Of a stretch of 6,612 bases of DNA, positions 1 to 4,733 are shown one piece after another. The notes below the pieces were generated by a model, which made no database searches, was not told the origin of the DNA, and was given only the letters and a program-made list of their open reading frames with translations. The stretch comes from an uncultured Methanomicrobiales archaeon (GTDB lineage Archaea; Thermoplasmatota; Thermoplasmata; Methanomassiliicoccales; Methanomethylophilaceae), in NCBI GenBank assembly GCA_946528255.1, contig CAMMYR010000038.1, positions 1 through 6,612 of the forward strand, in the 5' to 3' direction. The position numbers and the translations under genes are program-made. The stretch's first letter is position 1, and every line of letters starts with the position of its first letter.

Positions 1-254
1 TGATAATGCTCCCGGGGACCGTGTTCGGGGACAGCCACAGCTTCCTGAACCAGTGGATGGCGCCCATCGACTACAGCATAGCCGGGACGGTCCACTCCCA
101 TCCGGGGTTCTCCAACGAGCCCTCGGAGCAGGACAAGGAGTTCTTCGGGAACATGGGAGGGGTCCACATAATCACCTGCCAGCCCTATGACAGGACCAGC
201 TGGAGATCCTACGATTCCCGCGGGGAGCCGCTGGAGCTGGAGATAATTTACTGA
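1..254 (+). CDS. JAMM/MPN+ domain metalloprotease, C-terminal part (5' end outside window)
   Basis: The reading frame is already open at the left edge, so the N-terminus lies outside the window. Numbering from the first visible Met (base 6), residues 30-43 carry the JAMM zinc signature: His30-Ser-His32-Pro, seven residues, Ser40, two residues, Asp43. His30, His32 and Asp43 would bind zinc; the catalytic Glu, near the N-terminus in this family, cannot be checked. Family members cleave isopeptide bonds of ubiquitin-like modifiers. In archaea the known example is the desampylase that removes SAMP proteins, and other prokaryotic JAMM proteins process the C-termini of ubiquitin-like sulfur carriers. 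The text before the motif (PGTVFG, then APIDYSIAGTVHSHP) and the ending after it (HIITCQPYD, then a strand-rich tail) fit a small stand-alone MPN domain. The stop at 252-254 overlaps the end of the convergent gene by 7 nt. Family assignment is firm; the substrate is unknown. Confidence 0.88.
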   Translation, partial: IMLPGTVFGDSHSFLNQWMAPIDYSIAGTVHSHPGFSNEPSEQDKEFFGNMGGVHIITCQPYDRTSWRSYDSRGEPLELEIIY

Positions 255-1606
255 CCCTTGGAGCAGGCCTCGACCAGGTCTGCTGCCAGCTCTGCCATGC
301 CCACCAGGTACGCCCTGTCGCGGGATTCGGCGGTGACCGTGACCTTGTCGTTCTCGTAGCGGTCCAGCTCTATTATGAACCATCCGGATTCCATGTCCAC
401 GCGCCAGCCGTACCGGTTGGACATGTGCTCCCTGCCGAGGTCGTCTATGCGGCCGTCCATCATGTGGCGGAACTCCTCGCGGGAGCAGGAGATGCGGAAC
501 TGCTTCTCGTCGGTGTGGTATTCCGGGAATGCGGCGACGAGCTTGTTGAGGCTGTTGTCCGCCGCCACCATGGCGATGATGCAGGCGGCGTGGATGGCGT
601 CCGGGGCCATCGAGATGTCGGAGAACACGAAGCCGCCCCCGTAATAGCCCAGGTCCGCGTGGCTGTCCGTAACCTCGTCGCACACCGCCCCGGCGCTCGG
701 CACCGTGCGGATCAGCCTGAGGTCCTCCCTCTTCGGGGGCTCGGCGTCGGTGACCATGCCGATGTCTATGCGGCCGTAGAAGGCGTCCTCCACCAGGGAG
801 GACGTGGTCATCGGGATGACGATGCAGGAGGGCTTGGTGAACATGACGATCAGCGCCAGGACGATCTCGCTGGGGATGATGTTGCCCTTCTCGTCCAGCA
901 CCGTCATGAGATTGCCGATACGGTTGAGGGCTATCCCCATGGTGCCGGGATCGCTCCCTATGAACTGCCTCAGATCCCTGAGGTCGGAATCCGCTGGGAT
1001 CAGGGAGTGGGCGGTGTAGTCCCTGTCGAACTGGGCGTTCATGGAGACCAGGTCGGCCCCCAGCTTGTTCAGGATCTGGGGCGCGGACAGGGAGGAGCTG
1101 CCGCAGTTGCAATCCAATACTATGGCGCACTCCGCGGTGCCGTTCATGACGGAATACAGCCTCTCGTTGTATTCCTTTATAGAAAGATGATACTTCAGGA
1201 CGGCCCCCACGCGGGACGGGGCCTTGTTGATATCCTCGGAGAGGATCCTGTCCAGATGGCGGATCTGCTCGATCCTGAAGAGCCCCCCGTCGGAGTTGAG
1301 GAGGATGTAGCCGCTCATGCGGCCGTATTCCAGGTACTCCGTGATGTACACGGCGCAATCGCCCTTGGCGGCCTGCATCCCCAGCACGGGCATGGCGACG
1401 CGACCCAATTCGATCACATCCGCTCCGGCGGACGTGAGGCCGGCCACCAGGGCGTTCATCATCATGGTGCTGCTCTTCATGTAGTCGCGGCCCACGACGA
1501 CCCTCTTGTACTCCATGGCCAGGGCGCGGCCGAGCATTACCCCGGTTTCCGGGTCGGTATCCTTCGATGCGGACGACCTAATGGTCATCTTCCTCGATTC
1601 CGTCAT
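248..1606 (-). CDS. Phosphohexomutase-fold protein with all catalytic motifs lost (predicted pseudoenzyme)
   Basis: The 452-residue protein has the length and layout of archaeal phosphomannomutase/phosphoglucosamine mutase (ManB/GlmM, four domains). Scaffold blocks are clear: MLGRALA then VVVGRD at 24-41, a stretch ending LLNSDGGLF at 102-110, GIAL...VLDEKG at 224-241, and the C-terminal WRVDMESGWFII block at 401-412. The functional loops are not there. The N-terminal FGTDGIRG-type motif is absent. At the phosphoserine loop TASHNP the sequence reads TEYLEY (89-94), with Tyr91 where the catalytic Ser should be. The metal loop DxDxDR aligns with NRIGNL (228-233), so all three Asp are gone. The sugar loop GGExSG reads GYYGGG (320-325). 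The phosphate loop RxSGTEP is replaced around 413-421. The frame is intact over 1.36 kb, so this is not an ordinary pseudogene. Mutase activity is very unlikely; a binding, scaffold or regulatory role is inference. ATG at 1606 has only a weak GGGG upstream; Met7 is an alternative start. Confidence 0.85.
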   Translation of the reverse strand: MTESRKMTIRSSASKDTDPETGVMLGRALAMEYKRVVVGRDYMKSSTMMMNALVAGLTSAGADVIELGRVAMPVLGMQAAKGDCAVYITEYLEYGRMSGYILLNSDGGLFRIEQIRHLDRILSEDINKAPSRVGAVLKYHLSIKEYNERLYSVMNGTAECAIVLDCNCGSSSLSAPQILNKLGADLVSMNAQFDRDYTAHSLIPADSDLRDLRQFIGSDPGTMGIALNRIGNLMTVLDEKGNIIPSEIVLALIVMFTKPSCIVIPMTTSSLVEDAFYGRIDIGMVTDAEPPKREDLRLIRTVPSAGAVCDEVTDSHADLGYYGGGFVFSDISMAPDAIHAACIIAMVAADNSLNKLVAAFPEYHTDEKQFRISCSREEFRHMMDGRIDDLGREHMSNRYGWRVDMESGWFIIELDRYENDKVTVTAESRDRAYLVGMAELAADLVEACSKGQ

Positions 1607-1660
1607 TGCCCCGCTTTAGCGACGGTGACGTTCATAATGGTTTCCTACAGAGGTGCTATA

Positions 1661-1679
1661 GTTGGATGTTTATTCCAAC
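1661..1679. repeat. Short inverted repeat (GTTGGA / TCCAAC) in divergent intergenic region, possible operator
   Basis: The arms GTTGGA (1661-1666) and TCCAAC (1674-1679) are separated by 7 AT-rich bases. Read on the minus strand, the spacer forms an AATAAACA-like stretch that could be a TATA element for the phosphohexomutase-like gene, whose ATG is about 55 nt downstream. Further TTGGA copies occur at 1725-1729 and 1738-1742. A regulator site is possible, but the repeat is short and this is inference. The whole 1607-1853 interval holds no convincing gene; its right half is very AT-rich and carries the promoter of the next gene. Confidence 0.3.
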
Positions 1680-1800
1680 CAAATACGCCTTTCCGCGTAG
1701 TCCGTCTATGTTCAGCACGGCCAGGTTGGATAGATTATTGGACATAAATATCAACATAAACTGCATTTTTTGGCCGTTTTTAGCATACATTTTAAAAAAC

Positions 1801-1847
1801 ATTTAAATAGCCTGCAATCGGTTTTCGTCGTAAGTTTCATTGGAGGT
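1801..1847 (+). promoter_or_regulatory. Promoter and ribosome binding site of the small basic protein gene
   Basis: ATTTAAATA (1801-1809) is a good archaeal TATA box. Transcription should start about 25 nt downstream, near 1830, giving a leader of roughly 22 nt. The leader contains GGAGGT at 1842-1847, a strong Shine-Dalgarno sequence. It sits 6 nt before GTG 1854 and 12 nt before ATG 1860, which favours the GTG as start. Confidence 0.6.
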
Positions 1848-1853
1848 CTAAAA

Positions 1854-2072
1854 GTGGTAATGGAACCCATAAGCATAGACAAAGCCAAGAAGATCGCGAA
1901 CAACAAAGGTCTCAAGCCCGGCAAGGTCAAGGGAACCGAGGGCGTCCAGTTCACCAAAGGGAAGAACAGCAGGCTCGATGTCATCACCTGGGACGAGTTC
2001 GAGGCCGCCCTCAAGAAGAGGAAGCTCGCGATCTACGAGTCCGGCGGCTGGATGAAGATCATGAAAGCCTGA
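1854..2072 (+). CDS. Small basic protein of unknown function (72 aa)
   Basis: With the GTG start the product is 72 residues (70 if ATG 1860 is used). The frame stays open further upstream to an ATG at 1770, but the TATA box and the GGAGGT both lie inside that extension, so the long form is very unlikely. I do not recognise a named family. The N-terminal half is lysine-rich (KAKKIANNKGLKPGKVKG). The middle reads VQFTKGKN, followed by an amphipathic segment beginning TWDEFEAALKKRKL, and the protein ends YESGGWMKIMKA. There is no Cys, no signal peptide and no membrane segment. The high Lys content and small size would suit a nucleic-acid- or ribosome-associated protein, but that is only inference. 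The dedicated strong promoter and RBS suggest a well-expressed gene. The gene stands alone, followed after 86 nt by a tRNA. A pyrimidine-rich tract at 2107-2125 may serve as its terminator. Confidence 0.75.
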   Translation: MVMEPISIDKAKKIANNKGLKPGKVKGTEGVQFTKGKNSRLDVITWDEFEAALKKRKLAIYESGGWMKIMKA

Positions 2073-2121
2073 TGTGATCCGCAAGGGTCACCGGCTCTCT
2101 GCAAACCCTTTCCCTTTCCTT

Positions 2122-2129
2122 TTTATATT
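2122..2129 (+). promoter_or_regulatory. TATA box of tRNA-Leu
   Basis: TTTATATT at 2122-2129 lies about 33 nt before the mature 5' end of the tRNA, consistent with a primary transcript carrying a short 5' leader removed by RNase P. It directly follows a CT-rich run (2107-2121) that could also terminate the upstream gene. Confidence 0.5.
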
Positions 2130-2158
2130 ATGATGATATCCACTGAATCGGCCAACGT

Positions 2159-2246
2159 GCAAGAGTATCCGAGCCTGGCCAAAGGAGATAGGTTCAGGGC
2201 CTATTCTCGTAGGAGTTCGAGGGTTCAAATCCCTTCTCTTGCACCA
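2159..2246 (+). tRNA. tRNA-Leu (anticodon CAG), CCA encoded
   Basis: A full class II cloverleaf can be folded. The acceptor stem GCAAGAG (2159-2165) pairs with CTCTTGC (2236-2242). The D-arm has TCC/GGA and a loop containing GG. The anticodon stem ATAGG/CCTAT (2188-2192 and 2200-2204) is perfect, with loop TTCAGGG and anticodon CAG at 2195-2197, which reads CUG leucine codons. A 14-nt variable arm with a 3-bp stem (CTC/GAG) is typical of tRNA-Leu. The T-arm GAGGG/CCCTT has loop TTCAAAT. The discriminator is A2243, followed by genomic CCA (2244-2246). There is no intron. Position 8 is T (2166), so the usual 4-thiouridine target is present, which is of interest because a ThiI-like gene follows immediately. 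Confidence 0.95.
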
Positions 2247-2282
2247 ATTTTATTCCATTTCCAGTCGATCAGGAGTCAATGC

Positions 2283-2290
2283 TTTTTATC
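2283..2290 (+). promoter_or_regulatory. Candidate TATA box for leaderless GTG start of the ThiI-like gene
   Basis: TTTTTATC is centred about 25 nt before GTG 2312, the spacing expected if transcription begins at the start codon. A competing arrangement is ATG 2279 with AGGAG at 2271-2275 (only 3 nt spacing) and a TATA-like TTTTATT just after the tRNA. The family alignment favours the GTG. Confidence 0.4.
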
Positions 2291-2311
2291 TGCCCTGCCA
2301 ATAACCCAATC

Positions 2312-3145
2312 GTGACGGTAATCCTGGTCAGATACTCCGAGATCGGGCTCAAGAGCCCCGGGGTTAGGAAGAGGTTCGAGAACCAGCTGAAGGACAATAT
2401 GATCTCCATGCTCATGGAGGATGGAGTTGAAGCCTTCGTCACCAACAGGGGGCCCAGATTCTACGTCACCGCATCTGACCCGGAGAAGGCCGTCGCGTGC
2501 CTGAGGAGGGTCTTCGGGATAACGTCCATGTCCATAACCGACGAGTGCGGATCCTCCATGGAAGAAGTCTGCGCCAAGGCAGCGGAGTACTCCAGGGGGA
2601 GGATCTCCGCCGGCGAGAGCTTCGCCGTCAGGGCCCGCCGCGAGGGGAACCAGGGATACACCAGCATGGACCTCGGGCGCGAAGCGGGCTCAGCTATCTT
2701 CCTGGCCAACGAGGACCTCGGCGTGAAGGTGTCCCTCTCGGATCCCGACAGGGAGTTCTTCATAGAGGTTCGCGACGACAAGGCGTTCCTGTTCTCCGAG
2801 AACGTCCAGTGCCATGCCGGACTTCCGGTGGGCACCCAGGGGCGCGTCGTTGCTTTCATCGACGACGACAGGGGGCTCGTATCCGCTTGGCTGATGATGA
2901 AGCGCGGATGCAGGGTCTCAGTCAGAGGAGATTACCGCTTCGAGGAGCTGAAGAGGTACGACCCGCTGATGAGGATCGTGGACAAGGATCCCAAGAACAC
3001 CCTCGGATACGTCATAGGGACCAAGCTCGAGGACCTGGAGAGCGTGGATGTCTCTCAATACGGCATACCGGTGTTCTTCCCGACCATAGGGATGAGCGAC
3101 GAGCAGGTAGAGGAGATCTCCGAGATCATAAGGCAGGGCCTGTAA
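2312..3145 (+). CDS. ThiI-like THUMP-domain protein with lost PP-loop and shortened catalytic domain
   Basis: From GTG 2312 the product is 277 residues and begins MTVILVRYSEIGLKSPGVRKRF, the usual ThiI N-terminus; ATG 2279 would add 11 residues with no family counterpart. The order is a ferredoxin-like domain (about 1-60), a THUMP tRNA-binding domain (about 60-165, including AVRARREGNQGYTS), a linker containing GLPVGTQGRVVAFI (170-183), then what should be the AMP-forming PP-loop domain. Active ThiI has SGG(F/I)DSxV after that Ile. Here it reads DDDRGLVS, one residue shorter, and then resumes as the family-like AWLMMKRGC. The domain is then cut: family text returns only at LGYVIGTKLEDL and PVFFPTIGMSDEQVEEI, where the family has VTGE.LGQ and PL.R.DKEEI. 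The conserved catalytic Cys region is missing. Archaeal ThiI is normally near 380-400 residues. ATP-dependent s4U8 synthesis by this chain alone is improbable, while tRNA binding is likely kept. Confidence 0.85.
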   Translation: MTVILVRYSEIGLKSPGVRKRFENQLKDNMISMLMEDGVEAFVTNRGPRFYVTASDPEKAVACLRRVFGITSMSITDECGSSMEEVCAKAAEYSRGRISAGESFAVRARREGNQGYTSMDLGREAGSAIFLANEDLGVKVSLSDPDREFFIEVRDDKAFLFSENVQCHAGLPVGTQGRVVAFIDDDRGLVSAWLMMKRGCRVSVRGDYRFEELKRYDPLMRIVDKDPKNTLGYVIGTKLEDLESVDVSQYGIPVFFPTIGMSDEQVEEISEIIRQGL

Positions 3146-3165
3146 ATTTAGGCATGACTAAATTT
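3144..3165. promoter_or_regulatory. Metal-regulator box 1 (DtxR/IdeR-like)
   Basis: The inverted repeat AAATTTAG (3144-3151) and CTAAATTT (3158-3165) has a 6-nt spacer and overlaps the stop codon of the ThiI-like gene. Half-sites TTTAGG / ACTAAA resemble TTAGG-type boxes bound by DtxR/IdeR/MntR-family repressors in archaea and bacteria. It lies immediately upstream of, and touches, a TATA box. Confidence 0.55.
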
Positions 3166-3170
3166 ATATA
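3163..3170 (+). promoter_or_regulatory. TATA box between two metal boxes
   Basis: TTTATATA at 3163-3170 is a near-ideal archaeal TATA element. It predicts transcription starting near 3192-3195. It sits between the two boxes, whose centres are 27 bp apart, so a repressor bound at either would block TBP, TFB or polymerase entry. The only thing downstream on this strand is the gene-less stretch to the hairpin at 3261-3311. Confidence 0.6.
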
Positions 3171-3172
3171 TT

Positions 3173-3190
3173 ATTTAGGCTATCCTAAAT
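3173..3190. promoter_or_regulatory. Metal-regulator box 2 (DtxR/IdeR-like, perfect palindrome)
   Basis: ATTTAGG (3173-3179) and CCTAAAT (3184-3190) are perfect 7-bp arms with spacer CTAT. The core TTAGG-N4-CCTAA is the classic form of a DtxR/IdeR-type operator. It lies between the TATA box and the predicted start site, the usual place for a repressor site. Confidence 0.65.
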
Positions 3191-3192
3191 CT

Positions 3193-3311
3193 GAGGTATG
3201 AAAAGCGTATCTCAGGAGTGATCTGGAAGAAGACGCGAATCAGTGACAAATCTTGCCTCTAACCCGGCGGCCCAAAATAAATTGTCCATAGTAACCGCCG
3301 CCGGGTTTTTT
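3193..3311 (+). ncRNA. Candidate metal-regulated small RNA (or tiny-ORF transcript)
   Basis: This is a prediction from context: a regulated promoter upstream, a strong hairpin with T-tract downstream, and no gene between. The transcript would be about 120 nt. The only ORFs are 7 codons from ATG 3198 (MKSVSQE) and 14 codons from GTG 3218, which overlap as GTGA; both are too short to assess. The promoter cannot serve L15e, which is on the other strand. By analogy, iron-regulated sRNAs such as bacterial RyhB sit behind a repressor box and end in a terminator, but no homology to any known RNA is claimed. Alternatives are a leader left behind by a deleted iron-uptake gene or an unrecognised micropeptide. 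Confidence 0.4.
3261..3311 (+). terminator. Strong intrinsic-type terminator hairpin (+ strand)
   Basis: AACCCGGCGGC (3261-3271) pairs perfectly with GCCGCCGGGTT (3297-3307), an 11-bp GC-rich stem with a 25-nt loop, and T3306-T3311 gives a 6-T tract. The T-tract is on the plus strand, so it ends rightward transcripts from the metal-box promoter and any read-through from the ThiI-like gene, protecting the convergent L15e gene. Confidence 0.65.
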
Positions 3312-3360
3312 ACCACTATTTTTCAACGGTACCGGATTCGGATTCCGAGCAATTGATAAT

Positions 3361-3387
3361 AAAAAAAGACCCGCCCGGAGGCGGTAA
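3361..3387 (-). terminator. Terminator of the L15e gene
   Basis: On the minus strand, CCGCC and GGCGG form a short GC stem around a TCCG loop, followed by GTC and seven T (A3361-A3367 on the plus strand). It begins about 25 nt after the L15e stop. The stem is only 5 bp, but the T-tract is clean, as expected for archaeal termination, which depends mainly on the T-tract. Confidence 0.55.
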
Positions 3388-3411
3388 AATGTTTGATTCG
3401 AACCTGAAGTA

Positions 3412-4035
3412 TCACTTGATTCTTCTCTGGTTGGCCCTGACGGAAGGCCTGGCCTTCTCGGCACCCTTTCCGGTGTGCCTCATTCCACGGCCCTTCTGGC
3501 CAGCAGAGGTCTTTCCGCGGTAGACGCGGTTCTTCTGCTTGTTGTCGCAGATCCAGGTGATCTTCTTGTCGGCCTTGATGACGGGGTGCGCGGGGTCGAC
3601 CATGATGACCTCGTACCACTCCTGCTGTCCGTCGGCTCCTACCCAGTAGGAGTTCAGGACCTCGAGGTTGGGGTATCTCTTGGCTGCCCTCTCCTCGGCC
3701 ATTCTCTGGAGGCTCTTTCCGACGGTAATCTGGTTGATTCCCTTCCTCTTGGCCCTCCTTCCGGTCACGATGGCGTGCTTCCTGAAGCTTCCCTTCCTGA
3801 CCCTGGCCCTGACGATCACATATCCCTGTTTGGCCTTGTACCCGAGGCTCCTTGCCCTGTCGAGGCGGGTGGGCTTCTCCACACGGCAGAAGTTCTCCTC
3901 CTTCCTCCACTGGATGCGGCGCTCGTAGTTGAGCTCCTTGAGGTACGATTTGCTGGGTACGTTCCATGCATCGCCGATGTAGCGGTACATGCTCTTCCCG
4001 TTGACCGGGCGTGTTTCCTGAGTCTCATCGCTCAT
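3412..4035 (-). CDS. rpl15e: 50S ribosomal protein L15e
   Basis: L15e is a large-subunit ribosomal protein found in archaea and eukaryotes but not bacteria. The 207-residue product is recognisable almost end to end: MYRYIGDAWNVP at 16-27, then RIQWRKEENFCRVEKPTRLDRARSLGYKAKQGY, VRKGSFRKH, GRRAKRKG and the PNLEVLNSYWVG block. The RNA-binding basic tail runs ITWICDNKQKNRVYRGKTSAGQKGRGM and ends PSVRANQRRIK. It is extended by about 12-15 residues (MSDETQETRPVNGKS) relative to most archaeal L15e, which start close to the MYxYI segment. The ATG at 4035 is preceded by AGGTGAT at good spacing, so the extension is probably real; Met16 is the alternative start. The gene is monocistronic here, with its own promoter and terminator. 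Confidence 0.97.
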   Translation of the reverse strand: MSDETQETRPVNGKSMYRYIGDAWNVPSKSYLKELNYERRIQWRKEENFCRVEKPTRLDRARSLGYKAKQGYVIVRARVRKGSFRKHAIVTGRRAKRKGINQITVGKSLQRMAEERAAKRYPNLEVLNSYWVGADGQQEWYEVIMVDPAHPVIKADKKITWICDNKQKNRVYRGKTSAGQKGRGMRHTGKGAEKARPSVRANQRRIK

Positions 4036-4119
4036 TTTATCACCTTTACGGATTCACCCCTTCGGGCACATTTCCGTTCGCTCCTTTAATTAAGGAACAG
4101 GACTCGGTACCGCGCTTTC

Positions 4120-4129
4120 CTATATAAAG
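4120..4129 (-). promoter_or_regulatory. L15e promoter (TATA box), with about 60-nt leader
   Basis: Read on the minus strand, CTTTATATAG is a strong TATA box; transcription would begin near 4098-4100, giving a leader of about 60 nt. A second possible element (TTAATTAA, 4087-4094) would give a shorter leader. The sequence is close to symmetric, so it could also fire rightward. The leader contains a foldable segment at 4049-4076 and AGGTGAT just before the ATG. The remainder of 4130-4225 shows no gene. Confidence 0.5.
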
Positions 4130-4225
4130 ATGAGCGATGGGCGGCCCGGTAGGCGGTCTGAGATAGCACAGCGGACGGGGCTGACCTAAGATGATCGCCG
4201 CGGAACTGCCGGACGCGGTTCGCAG

Positions 4226-4234
4226 GTTTATATC
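4226..4234 (+). promoter_or_regulatory. TATA box for leaderless potassium-channel mRNA
   Basis: GTTTATATC is centred about 25 nt before ATG 4255. That spacing puts the transcription start at or within a base or two of the start codon, and no Shine-Dalgarno sequence is present, so the mRNA is probably leaderless. Confidence 0.55.
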
Positions 4235-4254
4235 GGCAATGCGATGGAATCCGC

Positions 4255-4733
4255 ATGGTCCAGTTCCTTGGTACGATGCGGAAACAGCTATCCATGCTGA
4301 AGAACATCATGCTGATGGTGCATTTCGACAAGATCCTGGCGATGTACCTTGTGGTCTACTTCGCCGTTTCACTGATCGTCTGGCACTTCGATCCGGACAT
4401 AAAGGACCTTTCCGATGCTTTGTGGTTCACCTTCGAGACCGTGACCACGATCGGCTACGGCGACCTTCTGGTCAATTCGGATATCGGGCGCATCCTGACG
4501 GTGTTCCTGTCCATCTACTCCATCGCCCTGGTGGCCATATTCACCGGCCTGATCGCGGGATTCTACATGGAGATGGTGAAGATGAAGTCCCGCGGTGCCG
4601 CCAGCGAGTTCCTCTACGACCTGCAGCGCCTGCCGGAGATGTCCCATGAGGAGCTTGTCGAGATGTCGGAGCGCGCCAGGAAGTTCATGAAAGAGCGATC
4701 GGGCCGTCCCGTCCCTGTCTTTCAGACCCATAG
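4255..4733 (+). CDS. Two-transmembrane potassium channel (KcsA-like), reading frame lacks its own stop
   Basis: The product is an inner-membrane K+ channel subunit, presumably a tetramer. Residues 26-43 form the first membrane helix, 53-64 the pore helix (DALWFTFETVTT), 65-70 the selectivity filter TIGYGD, and 80-103 the second helix. A charged helical C-terminus (SHEELVEMSERARKFMKERSG, 130-150) follows. A product near 150-160 residues is normal for the type. There is no RCK or cyclic-nucleotide domain. As sequenced, the frame does not stop after this helix; it runs to a TGA at 5320-5322 through sequence that is clearly the antisense of the MFS gene. If one base is missing between about 4688 and 4730, the frame shifts into a TAG at 4731-4733, the end given here. 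Automated callers could drop this gene because of the overlap. Channel identity is firm; the exact C-terminus is not. Confidence 0.8.

Noticed and set aside
425..1747. Long open frame on the plus strand opposite the phosphohexomutase-like gene
   Set aside because: It is rich in His, Gly and Asp with no family resemblance, has no RBS, and is the antisense of a gene with clear protein-level homology.
1606..1806. 66-codon frame in the intergenic region starting opposite the phosphohexomutase start
   Set aside because: No RBS, repetitive Asn-Ile from AT-rich promoter DNA, and it runs into the TATA box of the next gene.
3497..4089. Plus-strand and alternative minus-strand frames across the L15e gene
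   Set aside because: All are shadows of the L15e coding sequence with arbitrary composition.
4369..4684. C-terminal 110 residues of the MFS frame
   Set aside because: It is antisense to the channel TM region, follows the last expected TM helix, and resembles no MFS tail; it is kept in the listed coordinates only because the frame as sequenced has no earlier stop.
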